The translations under genes were made by a program, and so were the position numbers. Positions 21,438 through 31,939 of a DNA stretch of 64,000 nt are shown one piece after another; the first letter of the stretch is position 1, and each line of letters starts with the position of its first letter. Below the pieces are notes generated by a model. The model was not told where the DNA came from and ran no database searches. It saw only the letters and a list, made by a program, of their open reading frames with translations. The DNA lies in the NCBI RefSeq assembly GCF_005405105.1, contig NZ_BJDK01000004.1:97348-161347 (forward strand), given 5' to 3'. The DNA comes from Lactiplantibacillus dongliensis. Its GTDB lineage: Bacteria > Bacillota > Bacilli > Lactobacillales > Lactobacillaceae.

Positions 21438-22457
21438 TTATACCCTAAAATGTGTCTGACCGGCAGATTTATTTAATCGATTCATGTAAGCCGCACCAAG
21501 TCCGTAATTATCAAAGGCTTGAGCTAGAATATCCTTGATTGAAGTTTCCGTATCGAAGTGCCGTAGTCCGGCAAATAATTCTCGACTTGCCGATTGAACG
21601 TCATTTCCTAACGAAAATCGTTCGCAATTTGCTGGTAGTTCGTTAGCTTTCAAAACAGCGTCGGTTGCCATCACGCCCATCGGTACCTGTTGCTGGGCGG
21701 CCCATTTCAAAGCTGCTGGCCAATCCGTCACCTGATCGACGATATAAACTTGCGCATCTGGCGCATAGTGTTTGTACTTCATGCCAGGGGCCTTGGGAAC
21801 TTCTGTGGCACCAACATGATGCTGCTCAGTTAAGACCGGTTCGTCAATGACGGCTTCAATTGCTTCCGCCGTTACTGCCCCCGGCCGCAAGATCGCCGGT
21901 TGGTCACCAGATAAGTCTAAAACAGTGGATTCAACCCCAACCTTGGTGGCCCCATCATCTAGAATCCCCGCAATCTTGCCGTCTAAATCATGTAAGACAT
22001 GTTGCGCGGTCGTTGGACTCGGCTTGCCAGACGTATTCGCTGACGGCCCGACAATCGGCGTTTTAGCCGCTTTAATCAGCGCAATCGTCGCAGCATTCGC
22101 GGGATTACGAAAGGCCGCAGTCGTTAAGCCCCCGGTAACTTCAGGCGCCAAGGCATCGGGCTTCAAATTAAAAATCATGGTTAATGGCCCTGGCCAGAAA
22201 GCTTTAATCAACCGTTTGGCATTAATCGACAATGGCTTGGCAAATCGTTCCACCGTTGCGACATCGGCAACGTGGACAATCAACGGATTATCACTCGGAC
22301 GACCCTTGGCTTGATAGACTTGCTTAACAGCCGCGACGTTTGTGGCATCGGCCCCTAAGCCGTAGACCGTTTCGGTCGGAAAAGCTACTAATTGACCGGC
22401 CGCAATCAGAGCAGCGGCCTGATCAACAGCACTTGGTTTAAAAACTTTAGTTTCCAT
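21438..22457 (-). CDS. L-threonylcarbamoyladenylate synthase (TsaC2/Sua5 type)
   Basis: Makes threonylcarbamoyl-AMP from threonine, bicarbonate and ATP for t6A37 in ANN-decoding tRNAs. The 339-residue protein has the YrdC core (about residues 10-200, with FPTETVYGLGADA and KGRPSDNPLIVHV) plus a linker and C-terminal Sua5 domain (about 225-335, MGVMATDAVLK to AYMNRLNKSAG), so it is the long Sua5/YwlC form. It follows prmC by 28 bases. The prfA-prmC-ywlC order is conserved in Firmicutes. Confidence 0.92.
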   Translation of the reverse strand: METKVFKPSAVDQAAALIAAGQLVAFPTETVYGLGADATNVAAVKQVYQAKGRPSDNPLIVHVADVATVERFAKPLSINAKRLIKAFWPGPLTMIFNLKPDALAPEVTGGLTTAAFRNPANAATIALIKAAKTPIVGPSANTSGKPSPTTAQHVLHDLDGKIAGILDDGATKVGVESTVLDLSGDQPAILRPGAVTAEAIEAVIDEPVLTEQHHVGATEVPKAPGMKYKHYAPDAQVYIVDQVTDWPAALKWAAQQQVPMGVMATDAVLKANELPANCERFSLGNDVQSASRELFAGLRHFDTETSIKDILAQAFDNYGLGAAYMNRLNKSAGQTHFRV

Positions 22458-22485
22458 ATTAATCTCAATCCTTCTTTTTTAACAA

Positions 22486-23340
22486 TTATGGTAAGGCCAC
22501 GCGTAACATCCGATCGTGCCCCGCCATATCCTGACGCAAGGTCACTTCAGCAGTTGGTAACGCTTGTTCAAATAGCCGTTTAACTGTTGGACCTTGCTGA
22601 TACCCAAATTCCAAATACAACCGGCCCTGTGGCGCTAAATGGGCTGCCACGGTTTGAGCTAACTGCTCATAGATAGCTAAGCCTTGGTGGTCGGCAAACA
22701 ACGCTTGTTTCGGCTCATAATCTAAAACGTTAGCATCCATGACGGCCGTTTCACTCGTGGCAATATAAGGTGGATTGCTGACAATCACATCATACGACGT
22801 CGCCGGTAATCCGGCGAACAAATCGCTTTGGTAAAATGTCACGGGCAACTGTAACTCCTGGGCGTTCTGTTTAGCCACCTGTAGCGCGGCCGCTGAGATA
22901 TCACTGGCAGTCAGTTGCCACGCTGGTCGGGCCGTTTGCAAGGCTAAGGCAATGGCTCCAGAACCGGTCCCGATATCTAAGACGGTTAAGGCTGGCTCGG
23001 CATAATCAGTTAAGATCCAATCAACTAGTTCTTCAGTTTCGACCCGTGGAATCAAGACGGCCGGATCAACGTGCAAGTCAAGGCCATAAAACGGGGCTCG
23101 TCCTAAAACATACTGAGCCGGCTCACCAGCGACTACCCGTTGAATCGCCGCTTGGTACCTTTCCCAAATAGCGCGCGGTAACGGCTCACGATAATGAACC
23201 AATAACTGCGTTTGATCTAATTTCGTCAACCCTAATAACAAAAAACGGGCAGCATCAGCGGGTTGGTTAGCTGTTGTTAGACAAAAAGAAGCCCATCGCT
23301 GGGCTTCAAAGTAAGTTGGCTGCTCCGGCAACTTAGTCAT
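22486..23340 (-). CDS. prmC: Peptide chain release factor N5-glutamine methyltransferase PrmC
   Basis: SAM-dependent enzyme of 284 residues that methylates the Gln of the GGQ motif in release factors. An N-terminal helical domain (about 1-90) is followed by a Rossmann methyltransferase with [15 protein letters not shown] and the catalytic VSNPPYIA. Its start overlaps the 3' end of prfA, its substrate's gene, by 8 bases. Length is normal. Confidence 0.95.
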   Translation of the reverse strand: MTKLPEQPTYFEAQRWASFCLTTANQPADAARFLLLGLTKLDQTQLLVHYREPLPRAIWERYQAAIQRVVAGEPAQYVLGRAPFYGLDLHVDPAVLIPRVETEELVDWILTDYAEPALTVLDIGTGSGAIALALQTARPAWQLTASDISAAALQVAKQNAQELQLPVTFYQSDLFAGLPATSYDVIVSNPPYIATSETAVMDANVLDYEPKQALFADHQGLAIYEQLAQTVAAHLAPQGRLYLEFGYQQGPTVKRLFEQALPTAEVTLRQDMAGHDRMLRVALP

Positions 23341-24415
23341 TGGCTAAGCGCTCGATTTTCTTAGTTTGATCGGCTAAAATCAACGCGTCGATGATTTCAT
23401 CTAATTCACCGTTCATAACCCGGTCTAACTTATTCAAAGTTAAGCCGATTCGATGATCAGTCACCCGGTTTTGTGGGAAGTTATACGTCCGAATCCGTTC
23501 GGAACGATCCCCAGTCCCAACCGCGGACTTCCGTTCAGCATCGTATTGGTTTTGTTCCCGTGATTGATAATAGTCATAGACCCGTGCGCGTAAGATTTCC
23601 ATCGCCTTGGCCCGGTTTTGTTGTTGTGACCGTTGATCTTGCATTGAGACCACGATTCCAGTTGGCAAGTGGGTCATTCGAACCGCGGAAGAAGTCTTGT
23701 TAATATGCTGACCACCGGCACCAGATGACCGGAAGACATCGACCCGGATATCCTTTTGATCAAGCTTGATATCAACATCCTTGGCTTCAGGCATAATGCC
23801 GACTGTCGCTGTTGACGTATGCACCCGGCCAGCAGATTCCGTCACTGGCACCCGTTGAACTCGGTGAGCGCCACTTTCATACTTCAGCTTCGAGTAAACT
23901 TTTTTCCCGGAAATAATTAAGACGATTTCTTTAAAGCCCCCGACTTCGGTTTCGTTACGGTCAGCGACTTCAATATTCCAGCCTTGACGTTCCGCATACT
24001 TGGAGTACATGTTGAATAAGTCAGCGGCAAATAAACTGGCTTCGTCCCCACCAGCCGCGCCATGGATTTCCATGATGATATTTTTATCATCATTAGGATC
24101 TTGTGGCAACATTAATAAGGTGATTTCATGTTCCAATTGGTCTTTTTGGGCGTTTAAGTTCTTCAAATCGTCCTTGACCATTGCATTCATCTCATCGTCG
24201 AGCTTTTCACGCAATAATTCGTCATTTTCCTTAATTTGGTCAGTGACATCTTTATATTGCTTGTACTTTTCAACGGTTTCGCGAATGCTGGCTTCTTCTT
24301 TCGACAGCTTTAAGAACCGTTGCGTATCCGCAATAACTTCGGGATCGCTCAACAGTTCGCCGAGTTCTTCATACCGGTCGGCAACCGCTTGTAATTTATC
24401 AAAAAACTTATCCAT
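23333..24415 (-). CDS. prfA: Peptide chain release factor 1
   Basis: Recognises UAA and UAG stops and triggers peptidyl-tRNA hydrolysis. The 360-residue protein has the catalytic [18 protein letters not shown] (Gln about residue 235). The codon-recognition tripeptide region is in domain 2 and ends near [16 protein letters not shown]. It follows tdk by 14 bases. Confidence 0.96.
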   Translation of the reverse strand: MDKFFDKLQAVADRYEELGELLSDPEVIADTQRFLKLSKEEASIRETVEKYKQYKDVTDQIKENDELLREKLDDEMNAMVKDDLKNLNAQKDQLEHEITLLMLPQDPNDDKNIIMEIHGAAGGDEASLFAADLFNMYSKYAERQGWNIEVADRNETEVGGFKEIVLIISGKKVYSKLKYESGAHRVQRVPVTESAGRVHTSTATVGIMPEAKDVDIKLDQKDIRVDVFRSSGAGGQHINKTSSAVRMTHLPTGIVVSMQDQRSQQQNRAKAMEILRARVYDYYQSREQNQYDAERKSAVGTGDRSERIRTYNFPQNRVTDHRIGLTLNKLDRVMNGELDEIIDALILADQTKKIERLAND

Positions 24416-24429
24416 ACGTGTTTAATTCC

Positions 24430-25008
24430 TCACTTTGTTAATTTCGGCGGACAGAAGTAATGACGACGACAAACTGGGAAGTATGCTTGATTCCCCCCAA
24501 TTTGAACTTGGTCGCCTTCGTAAACCGGCTGACCATCGTTATACCGCAAGTTCATAATCGCCTTTTTCCGGCAGAACCAGCAGATCGTCTTCATCTCTTC
24601 AATCTTATCCGCATACAACAACAGGTATTTACTACCTTCAAATAATTCATTCTTAAAATCATTCTTTAACCCAAACGTCATGACGGGGATCTGCAAGTCA
24701 TCCACGATGTGCGCCAATTCTAAGATATGATGTTTCTTTAAAAATTGGGCTTCATCAATTAAGATGCACGCCGCATCAGTATTGATTTTTTTAACGGTCT
24801 CTAAAATGTTCGTGTCATCATAAATCGTAACGGCATCCCGTTTTAGACCAATCCGACTGCTGACGACACCCACACCATCGCGGCTATCCAAACTACTGGT
24901 CATAATAATGATTGATTTATGTTGTTCCTCATAATTATGGGCGACTTTTAAAATCTCAATCGACTTACCACTATTCATTGCGCCATATCGAAAAAATAAC
25001 TGTGCCAA
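24430..25008 (-). CDS. tdk: Thymidine kinase
   Basis: Salvage enzyme phosphorylating thymidine. Type II TK of 192 residues with P-loop GAMNSGKS (9-16), Walker B-like [11 protein letters not shown], and a zinc site formed by CWFC and CRRHYFC near the C terminus. It starts with TTG behind GAGGAGC. First gene of the run into prfA. Confidence 0.95.
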   Translation of the reverse strand: MAQLFFRYGAMNSGKSIEILKVAHNYEEQHKSIIIMTSSLDSRDGVGVVSSRIGLKRDAVTIYDDTNILETVKKINTDAACILIDEAQFLKKHHILELAHIVDDLQIPVMTFGLKNDFKNELFEGSKYLLLYADKIEEMKTICWFCRKKAIMNLRYNDGQPVYEGDQVQIGGNQAYFPVCRRHYFCPPKLTK

Positions 25009-25270
25009 GCTCCTCGGTCCCCTTTTTTACACATTTCTAATTAATTATAGCCGATTTAAGCCCAAATTTCAGCATTCAGTTATGAAAACTGATTAATGAT
25101 TTCATAAAACCGAGTTAAACCCAACAGTATCGCTTTTCTTTTAACCACGTTCAGTATAAAATACTTGGGAGTACTTGAACGCGTTTAGACTGCTTTTGGT
25201 GATCGTTAACTTGCCGCCTACCGGTTGGATCCTAAAACTATTGGAACCAATACGGTTTCTAAATTCCAGT
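25009..25270. other. tdk upstream region
   Basis: AT-rich, no ORF. A segment around 25200-25240 containing ACCGGTTGGATCCTAAAA recurs in inverted form next to copy A7 (43507-43525), so the shared sequence extends beyond the family A core in these two places. Confidence 0.5.
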
Positions 25271-25427
25271 TAATTAACGCCGGGCGGCCCAGAATTGGCT
25301 CAGTGGTGTCGTTTATTTTGGTCAGTGATTTTTCCGACCTAGATAAAGCCCGGCTTATGAGACCGCACTTTGGCTCATAAACGTGGCCACCACGTTCCAG
25401 CCGATTCTGGGCCAACCAGAGTGGCAA
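25271..25427 (+). repeat. Family A structured intergenic repeat, copy A5
   Basis: Full-length copy between divergent tdk and murT. Left end TTAACGCCGGGCGG, hairpin 2 arms TTATGAG and CTCATAA, right end GATTCTGGGCCAACCAGAG. It ends 44 bases before the murT start, so it is probably transcribed or overlaps the murT promoter. Confidence 0.92.
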
Positions 25428-25471
25428 TCAATCACCAGACGCAGTTAATTAAAAAGTAAGGGGCAGTATCG

Positions 25472-26818
25472 ATGTCAATCAATAGTCTTTTGGCAACTTG
25501 GACTGGTAAGTCAGCTTATTGGTTCTTGCATACCTTCCGCGGCGGCGGTAGTTCGCTACCCGGAAAATTAGCATTGAAGCTTGATCCAGCAATTTTAAAA
25601 CATTTGGCACGCAATTATGACGTCATCGTCATTACTGGAACCAACGGGAAGACGTTAACAACGGCGCTAACTGTTAAAGTTTTGCAGGCCCAATACCCAG
25701 ACATTCTCACCAATCCTAGCGGGTCAAACATGAAGCAAGGGATCGTCACGACGTTCTTAACAGCACCACGGGCTCATCAAAAGCCATTGGCCGTGTTAGA
25801 AGTCGATGAAGCCAATGTCATTATGGTCACGAAATACATCACCCCCAAAGCCTTCGTCTTCACGAATATCTTCCGGGATCAGATGGACCGTTATGGCGAA
25901 ATCTATACCACTTATCAAAAGATTTTAGATGGGGTTGCCTTAGCACCCACCGCGACGATTATTGCAAATGGTGATTTGCCATTATTTAATTCGAAGCAAT
26001 TACCAAATCCAATCTTATATTATGGCTTTGATTACCAAGCTGACGGTGACGAACACGCCCCCGCCAATACGGACGGCTTGCTATGTCCCCGTTGTCAGCA
26101 CATCTTACATTACCGTAACCGCACGTACAGTAACATGGGTAAGTATTTCTGTCCTAATTGTGGCTTTGAACGGCCTCAATTGACCTATAAACTCAATGCC
26201 TTAACTAACATGACACCAACGTCTTCGGACTTTGAAATCAATGGTCAAGCGATGCATCTAAACATCGGTGGCCAATATAACATTTATAATGCGCTGGCTG
26301 CTTATGCGGTGGGCCGCTTTATGGATGTCCGCCCGGCTCAGATTGCGCAAGCGTTGAGCGATAACGATGAACAAGTCTTTGGGCGCCAAGAAATCTTCCA
26401 TGTGGGCGACAAAGATGTCACCTTAATTCTGGTGAAGAACCCTGTTGGCCTCAATCAAGTCTTACAAATGATTGGCACCGACACCCGGCCCTTCTCGTTT
26501 GCAGCGTTACTGAATGCGAACTATGCCGATGGAATTGATACCAGTTGGATCTGGGACGGCGATTTTGAAGCGTTACCGAAGTTGCATGTTCCCGCCTATA
26601 TTAGTGGCGGGGAACGCTACCGTGACATCACGTTCCGTTTGAAAGTCGCGGGTGTTCCTACTGACGACTTAACGATCGTGCCGGATCTAACCAACATGAC
26701 CGCTGAGATTCAAAAATTACCAACGCAGCAAGTTTACGTGGTCGCAACTTACACCGCAATGTTGCAGTTGCGTAAACAATTGGCTAGTCAAGGCATTATT
26801 GATGGAGGGATGGCTTAA
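25472..26818 (+). CDS. murT: Lipid II isoglutaminyl synthase, MurT subunit
   Basis: With GatD, amidates the alpha-carboxyl of D-Glu in lipid II, needed for efficient crosslinking. The 448-residue Mur-ligase-like protein has the ATP loop [11 protein letters not shown], a zinc ribbon with four Cys (CPRC and CPNC, about residues 205-230), and a C-terminal DUF1727 domain with [14 protein letters not shown], which holds the likely catalytic Asp. ATG start with AAGGGG upstream. Its stop overlaps the gatD start (TAATG). Confidence 0.95.
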   Translation: MSINSLLATWTGKSAYWFLHTFRGGGSSLPGKLALKLDPAILKHLARNYDVIVITGTNGKTLTTALTVKVLQAQYPDILTNPSGSNMKQGIVTTFLTAPRAHQKPLAVLEVDEANVIMVTKYITPKAFVFTNIFRDQMDRYGEIYTTYQKILDGVALAPTATIIANGDLPLFNSKQLPNPILYYGFDYQADGDEHAPANTDGLLCPRCQHILHYRNRTYSNMGKYFCPNCGFERPQLTYKLNALTNMTPTSSDFEINGQAMHLNIGGQYNIYNALAAYAVGRFMDVRPAQIAQALSDNDEQVFGRQEIFHVGDKDVTLILVKNPVGLNQVLQMIGTDTRPFSFAALLNANYADGIDTSWIWDGDFEALPKLHVPAYISGGERYRDITFRLKVAGVPTDDLTIVPDLTNMTAEIQKLPTQQVYVVATYTAMLQLRKQLASQGIIDGGMA

Positions 26819-27543
26819 TGGCAACTTACACGTTAAACGCCGCCCATCTATACGGCGACTTAATGAACACTTACGGTGATATCGGCAACATCTTAGCGAT
26901 GGGTTATTATGCCAAGGCGGTCGATGCCGAAATCAACACCGAACTGGTTAGTTTGGATGATCTGTTTGACCCGGACAACTATGATTTTGTCTTATTCGGT
27001 GGCGGTCAAGATTATGAGCAAACGATTGTCTCAAAAGATTTACAGACCAAAAAAGCCGCTTTAACCAGCTACATCGAAAATGACGGCCCGTTTTTAGCCA
27101 TTTGTGGTGGCTTTCAAATGCTTGGGCACTACTATATCGGTGCCCAAGGTGAAAAAATTCCTGGCATCGGCGCTTTAGATCACTACACCCTTAGTCAGGA
27201 TCATAACCGATTCATTGGGAACATCACGATTAAGAATGCCGAAACCGGTCAGACTTACTACGGCTTTGAAAACCATAATGGGACAACGTTCCTCGGCAAG
27301 AGCGAACGCCCACTGGGGACTGTTGAACAAGGTAACGGCAATAACGGTCAAGATAAATCCGAAGGCGTCATCTACAAGAATACCTTTGGTTCATACTTCC
27401 ATGGTCCCATCTTGGCGCGGAATGAAGCCCTCGCCAAGCGCATCTTAAAGTTAGCCTTACAACGTAAATATCCTGACGCTGACTTCAGCGCGCTCAATCA
27501 ATTAACTGAAGATTTAACGAAGAATGTCACGATTAAACCTTAA
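26818..27543 (+). CDS. gatD: Lipid II isoglutaminyl synthase, glutaminase subunit GatD
   Basis: Class I glutamine amidotransferase of 241 residues that supplies ammonia to MurT. The nucleophile Cys is in [12 protein letters not shown] and the catalytic His in [13 protein letters not shown]. The protein is coupled to murT by a one-base TAATG overlap. A bidirectional-looking terminator follows at once. Confidence 0.94.
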   Translation: MATYTLNAAHLYGDLMNTYGDIGNILAMGYYAKAVDAEINTELVSLDDLFDPDNYDFVLFGGGQDYEQTIVSKDLQTKKAALTSYIENDGPFLAICGGFQMLGHYYIGAQGEKIPGIGALDHYTLSQDHNRFIGNITIKNAETGQTYYGFENHNGTTFLGKSERPLGTVEQGNGNNGQDKSEGVIYKNTFGSYFHGPILARNEALAKRILKLALQRKYPDADFSALNQLTEDLTKNVTIKP

Positions 27544-27545
27544 CT

Positions 27546-27590
27546 AAAAAATCACGTTCGGCCAGATATACGGCTGAACGTGATTTTTTA
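27546..27590 (+). terminator. Terminator after gatD
   Basis: AAAAATCACGTTC-GCC and GGC-GAACGTGATTTTT arms followed by a T run. Confidence 0.9.
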
Positions 27591-27737
27591 GTTAACCCCT
27601 CAAAGTTATAAATAAATATTATAGACTTAAAAGAAGTAATTATTGTTAAACTGATAGCCACAGCTTTTAGGCAAAAAAGATTGATACCAGCAATTAGCCG
27701 ATATCAATCTCAATTATAGTTTCAGGTGTTTAACTAA

Positions 27738-28703
27738 TTACGCTTTTTCGCCGGGTTCGGAAGCAATGATTTGTAAATCACCCTTTAACGTCCATTGTTT
27801 AACATCGAATGGCAAGATAAAGTGAACCCCTTTCTTCAAGGGATAATCCTTACCGTCAACCGTAATACTCCCGGCCCCATCTAAGACTGAGACCAATGTA
27901 TAAGGGGCCTTGCCGCGATTGAAAGTGGCTTGACCATCCGTTAACCGCCATTGCCAGACGCCAAAGAATGGCGATTGCACGTATTTCGTAACCGTGGCAT
28001 CGCCAACCTGGGTCTTCGTAATGTCTAACTTAGGATCTTCATGAGGGACGATCGTCGTATCGATCGATTGTTGTAAGTGCAATTCACGCTTCTTACCAGT
28101 CGTCTTATCAACGCGATCCCAATCATACAACCGATAAGTCGTATCAGAACTTTGTTGGGTTTCTAAGACCATGATCCCTTTACCAACCGCATGAATAGTC
28201 CCAGATGGCACGTACAAGAAGTCACCAGGTTTAACTGGGACCCGCCGGAACAACTTATCCCATTCGCCGTTGTGAATCCATTCGGCTAATTGTTCCCGAG
28301 TCTTAGCATAATGCCCATAAACCATGGTGGCCCCGGGTTCCGCCGCAATCACATACCAGCATTCCGTCTTACCAAGTTCGTGTTCATGTTCAGCGGCGTA
28401 AGCATCGTCCGGATGCACTTGGACTGATAAGTCTTCGCTAGCATCCAAAATTTTCGTCAATAATGGGAAGACATCGCCTTTGGCATTACCAAAGACATCG
28501 CGGTGTTGTTCCCAGACCTTATCCAAGGTCATCCCAGCATAAGGCCCATTTTCAACCGTTGCTGGGCCATGAGGATGAGCTGAAATTGCCCAGCATTCAC
28601 CAGTATGATCACTAGGAATTTCGTAACCAAAATCACTCTTTAGTCGGGTTCCACCCCAGATTTTTTCGTGAAAAACGGGTTTTAAGAAATAAGGTTCACT
28701 CAT
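27738..28703 (-). CDS. manA: Mannose-6-phosphate isomerase (type I, short form)
   Basis: Zinc enzyme interconverting mannose-6-P and fructose-6-P, 321 residues from ATG 28703. Metal ligands are in SVQVHPDDAYAAEHE (Gln, His), GKTECWYV (Glu) and VPSGTIHAVGKG (His). N terminus EPYFLKPVFHEKIWGG is typical of Firmicutes ManA. An ATG three codons upstream is less well placed. Monocistronic. Confidence 0.95.
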   Translation of the reverse strand: MSEPYFLKPVFHEKIWGGTRLKSDFGYEIPSDHTGECWAISAHPHGPATVENGPYAGMTLDKVWEQHRDVFGNAKGDVFPLLTKILDASEDLSVQVHPDDAYAAEHEHELGKTECWYVIAAEPGATMVYGHYAKTREQLAEWIHNGEWDKLFRRVPVKPGDFLYVPSGTIHAVGKGIMVLETQQSSDTTYRLYDWDRVDKTTGKKRELHLQQSIDTTIVPHEDPKLDITKTQVGDATVTKYVQSPFFGVWQWRLTDGQATFNRGKAPYTLVSVLDGAGSITVDGKDYPLKKGVHFILPFDVKQWTLKGDLQIIASEPGEKA

Positions 28704-28779
28704 TGCACGCACACTCCATTTATTCGATTTGATAATTAAAGTTTAGCATAAATGAAAGCGGTTGTGAAACCAGTCTGAC

Positions 28780-29811
28780 TTAAAATGTAACCGTATCCGC
28801 AACCCAGGCCGCAATCAAGCGCCGCCGAGCCGGTAAAAACGCGTTATTCGGCGCCGTCGGATGCACCCGATTCGCTAAGAAAACCAAGGCTGATTGGGTT
28901 TCACGATCCAACATATAAAGGGTTCCCGTATAGCCCGTATGGAAAATAATTGGCTGGCGAGTCGCACTTGCATGCCACAAATTCCACCCAAAGCTACGCC
29001 GCAACTGCTGATTCGGGGTCCAATCTTGGTACAAACTAGCGATCGTCGCAGCGTCTAGTACTGCTGGGACTGACGTTTGACCAAGCATAAACTGCGCAAA
29101 CACCACTAAATCTTCCACACTGGCAAATAAGCCAGCCGACCCACAATGTTTACCTAAAACTCGCGCTTTGGGATCATGCACCACACCCTGAAGCAACCCG
29201 GCCGTTGGCGAATAAACGGTGGGTACACATTGGGCTTTTTCTGGCGTAAACGTCGCATCCGGCAATCCCAGTGGTTTAATAACCCGGTCGGTAATCGCCG
29301 TTTGAATCGGCTCACCGACCAACTTTTCAATCACTAATCCAGTTAAAATCAGGCCTAGATCCGTATACACCACCCGATGATTCAAGTTGGCTTGACTGAC
29401 CGGCAACTTTTGAATCGCCGCCAACAAGTCTGCCGCTGGTAAGGCATTCCGATTCGGAATATACCCACTGAGACCACTCGTATGAGTCATGAAGTTTAAA
29501 ATGGTTGCTTGGCGGCTCTCAAAAGCCGGTAAATAATCATGGATTGGCCGGTTAATGGCCAACTCACCACGTGCCATTAGTTGCGCCGCTAGCGTGGTCG
29601 TGCCAATCACCTTCGTCACCGAGGCAAGATCATACAACGCATGCGGCCATAGCGGTTGCACGGTCGGTACGATTTGGGCAACGCCCACTTGAGCAGTCTC
29701 AATTTGGTCGCCATGCATCACGGCATAGCTGGCGCCAGGAATAATTTTTTGGTCAACCATTTGTTGAATTTGTGCTTTCGTTCGTTCAAAACTCACTGTA
29801 TCTTCACCCAT
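28780..29811 (-). CDS. Serine hydrolase of the beta-lactamase/class C PBP-like family
   Basis: Protein of 343 residues with the PF00144-type serine hydrolase fold. The nucleophile motif SxxK is SVTK in YDLASVTKVIG; the second motif is YTD (rather than YxN) in VVYTDLGLIL; the third is HTG in FHTGYTGT. There is no signal peptide, so it looks cytosolic. Substrate unknown: family members include esterases and D-amino-peptidases. The start could be ATG 29811 or GTG 29796, the latter with GGGTGA upstream. Confidence 0.82.
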   Translation of the reverse strand: MGEDTVSFERTKAQIQQMVDQKIIPGASYAVMHGDQIETAQVGVAQIVPTVQPLWPHALYDLASVTKVIGTTTLAAQLMARGELAINRPIHDYLPAFESRQATILNFMTHTSGLSGYIPNRNALPAADLLAAIQKLPVSQANLNHRVVYTDLGLILTGLVIEKLVGEPIQTAITDRVIKPLGLPDATFTPEKAQCVPTVYSPTAGLLQGVVHDPKARVLGKHCGSAGLFASVEDLVVFAQFMLGQTSVPAVLDAATIASLYQDWTPNQQLRRSFGWNLWHASATRQPIIFHTGYTGTLYMLDRETQSALVFLANRVHPTAPNNAFLPARRRLIAAWVADTVTF

Positions 29812-29844
29812 TCTGTTTTACTTCTTTTACTATCTAGATTGAAC

Positions 29845-29999
29845 TTGCCACTCTGGTTGGGCCAGAATTGGCTCAGTGGTGTCGTTTGACTTAGGCGGTG
29901 ATTTTCCGACTTAGTCAAAGCCCGGCTTTTGAGACCGTCCTTTGGCTCAAAAACGTGGCCACCACGTTCCAGCATCAATCCAGACCAACTGGAGCGGGA
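29845..29999 (+). repeat. Family A structured intergenic repeat, copy A6
   Basis: Full-length copy with the other type of left end, TTGCCACTCTGGTTGGGCC. Hairpin 1 arms TTTGAC and GTCAAA, hairpin 2 arms TTTTGAG and CTCAAAA. The right end is CCAGACCAACTGGAGCGG. It lies just upstream of the serine hydrolase gene, antisense to its leader. Confidence 0.92.
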
Positions 30000-30091
30000 A
30001 ACTCAACAACAATTAATAACTTACAGTGTAGGCGTCTTTACAGTAGCTGACTACCCTTTTTAGCAAAGCTTACAAGAACGATAGGTTTACG

Positions 30092-30127
30092 TGAACAAAA
30101 AAACACCCGCCAAAATGACGAGTGCCT
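30092..30127 (-). terminator. Terminator after ilvE
   Basis: Minus strand: GCACTCGTC and GGCGGGTGT arms (with wobbles) then seven T. Confidence 0.85.
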
Positions 30128-30138
30128 TAAATTCAAAT

Positions 30139-31167
30139 TTAGTCTAAATCAACCTTTTGTACCCAGCCTTCAGGTGCTTCACGATCACCGAATTGGATAC
30201 CCGTTAATTCATCGTATAACTTCTTCGTAACGGGACCAACTTCAGTTTCACTGTAAAAGACGTGTAACTTGCCATTGTGTTCCAAACCGCCGATTGGTGA
30301 GATAACAGCCGCCGTCCCACAGGCACCAGCTTCAGCGAAGCGGTCTAAGTCATCGATGTAAACATCGCCTTCTTCAACTGCCATACCAAATTTATGTTCA
30401 GCCAAATAAAGTAAGGAGTACTTCGTTACTGATGGCAAGATTGATGGTGACTTAGGGGTCACAAACTTGTTGTCTTTCGTAATCCCAAAGAAGTTGGCTG
30501 AACCGACTTCTTCAATCTTCTTATGATCAACTGGATCAAGGTAGACACAGTCGGAATACCCATTACTGTGTGCTTCTTGACCAGGGAATAAACTAGCCGC
30601 ATAGTTCCCGCCAACTTTATAAGCCCCGGTTCCTTTATGAGCAGCCCGGTCATAGTTTGACGTGGTAAAGTTCGTTGGCGTCATCCCACCTTTGAAGTAA
30701 CTGCCGACTGGCATCGCAAAGACCGTAAAGATATATTCTTTGGCTGGATGAACCCCGATGTTACCACCGACCCCGATCATTAATGGCCGTAAGTACAAGG
30801 TCGCTCCTGTCCCATATGGCGGTACGTAATCTTGGTTAGCCCGAACAACTTGTTTAACCGCATCTACGAACATGTCAGTTGGCACTTGTGGCATTAACAA
30901 CCGTTCGCAACTGGTTTGCATCCGCGCAGCGTTCCGGTCTGGCCGGAATAATTGGACGCTACCGTCCTTGGTTCGATAAGCTTTTAAGCCTTCGAAATCT
31001 TGTTGACCATAGTGTAAAGCCGTTGAGCCTTCGCTAATATGTAAAGTCGCATCGCCGGTTAATTCTTTTTTATACCACTTACCATCTTTCCAATACGCAC
31101 GGTAACGATACGGAAGGTTCCGATAGTTGAAACCTAAGTTATTCCAGTCTAATTGTACATCTGCCAT
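30139..31167 (-). CDS. ilvE: Branched-chain amino acid aminotransferase
   Basis: PLP class IV aminotransferase of 342 residues acting on Leu, Ile and Val. The PLP lysine is in GTGAYKVGGNYAAS, and the phosphate-binding region is DRFAEAGACGTAAVISPIG. N terminus and length are as in bacterial BcaT. Monocistronic with its own strong promoter. L. plantarum-group strains are auxotrophic for branched-chain amino acids, so degradation is the likelier direction. Confidence 0.95.
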   Translation of the reverse strand: MADVQLDWNNLGFNYRNLPYRYRAYWKDGKWYKKELTGDATLHISEGSTALHYGQQDFEGLKAYRTKDGSVQLFRPDRNAARMQTSCERLLMPQVPTDMFVDAVKQVVRANQDYVPPYGTGATLYLRPLMIGVGGNIGVHPAKEYIFTVFAMPVGSYFKGGMTPTNFTTSNYDRAAHKGTGAYKVGGNYAASLFPGQEAHSNGYSDCVYLDPVDHKKIEEVGSANFFGITKDNKFVTPKSPSILPSVTKYSLLYLAEHKFGMAVEEGDVYIDDLDRFAEAGACGTAAVISPIGGLEHNGKLHVFYSETEVGPVTKKLYDELTGIQFGDREAPEGWVQKVDLD

Positions 31168-31226
31168 ATGATTCGACTTCCTTTATATGTAATTTACCCC
31201 AATTGATTAATTGGAATTTAATTAAA

Positions 31227-31255
31227 AGATTAATAGATTATGAGAACTTTGTCAA
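31227..31255 (-). promoter_or_regulatory. Promoter of ilvE
   Basis: Minus strand TTGACA (31255-31250), 17-base spacer, TAATCT (31232-31227). Confidence 0.85.
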
Positions 31256-31292
31256 GGCCTTTTGAATTCAATTAACGACTTTTCCGCTTCTT

Positions 31293-31301
31293 TTGGTATA
31301 A
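31293..31301 (+). promoter_or_regulatory. Extended -10 promoter of the 31339 gene
   Basis: TGGTATAAT, an extended -10 box with TG upstream; the -35 region is poor. It lies about 38 bases before the GTG start. Confidence 0.65.
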
Positions 31302-31338
31302 TAGATTAAAATTCTGTACATCAAAGGACGGATTCGTC

Positions 31339-31665
31339 GTGGCTAGTAATTCAGATTCAATTTATAACGTTATGTTCTATATCGTCCACCACCCCGCGGA
31401 GATTACCTTTACTTCGGAATACACCAACGTGGTACGGATGGGGATTCCTGACCAGATCAAAGTCGCCAACCCCGAAATCTATTTTCCTGACAACAAATTG
31501 TTAGTCAATCGCTTCCAAGAAGACTTTGTTGCTAAAAATGGCGATTTGTTAGATTTCTTTTTTGACTATACTGAAAAGAAAGTGCCGAACTACCATGAAG
31601 TTTGGGTCTCAACGGCGCATTTACCTAGTAAACAGTTGTACTTTTTAGAATTGTCATTTGAATAA
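31339..31665 (+). CDS. Conserved hypothetical protein
   Basis: I do not recognise a characterised family. Soluble, 108 residues, acidic and aromatic-rich, no signal peptide or membrane segment. Start is GTG behind AAAGGA; it has its own extended -10 promoter and a strong terminator, so it is a real single-gene unit. Divergent from ilvE. It looks like a protein conserved among lactobacilli, but I cannot name a domain. Confidence 0.75.
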   Translation: MASNSDSIYNVMFYIVHHPAEITFTSEYTNVVRMGIPDQIKVANPEIYFPDNKLLVNRFQEDFVAKNGDLLDFFFDYTEKKVPNYHEVWVSTAHLPSKQLYFLELSFE

Positions 31666-31749
31666 GTAACTGGAAGTAACGATTCCGGTTATAAAAAGTC
31701 ACTCCTTTTTCCTTAAATAGGATGCGTGACCGACTTATTTTTTTACGCA

Positions 31750-31808
31750 AAAGAACCGGTCCCCTTAACCTGAATTGGTTTTGGGGACCGGTTCTTTTGC
31801 TTTTTTTC
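31750..31808 (+). terminator. Strong terminator downstream of the 31339 gene
   Basis: AAAAGAACCGGTCCCC and GGGGACCGGTTCTTTT arms (16 bp) with a further T run. Confidence 0.93.
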
Positions 31809-31817
31809 TAATTTGCC

Positions 31818-31939
31818 GAAACGTGTTCCGGGCGGCAGTTTCCTGTGCTTGCTACGCTAAGTCAACAATGTGGAAAGACCACCACATTATTGACTTAGCT
31901 AGGCAATGCTCAGAAACTCCCAGCCGCCCTTCACACTCT
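31818..31939 (-). repeat. Family B structured repeat, copy B4
   Basis: Single copy on the minus strand, starting at the stop codon of the lipoprotein gene. Outer arms GGGCGGC/GCCGCCC and AGTTTC/GAAACT, inner CTAAGTCAA/TTGACTTAG, tip ATGTGG/CCACAT. The invariant blocks match B1-B3. Confidence 0.92.

Noticed and set aside
21847..22314. 155-codon plus-strand frame
   Set aside because: Antisense to the Sua5-type gene; low-complexity composition typical of shadow frames.
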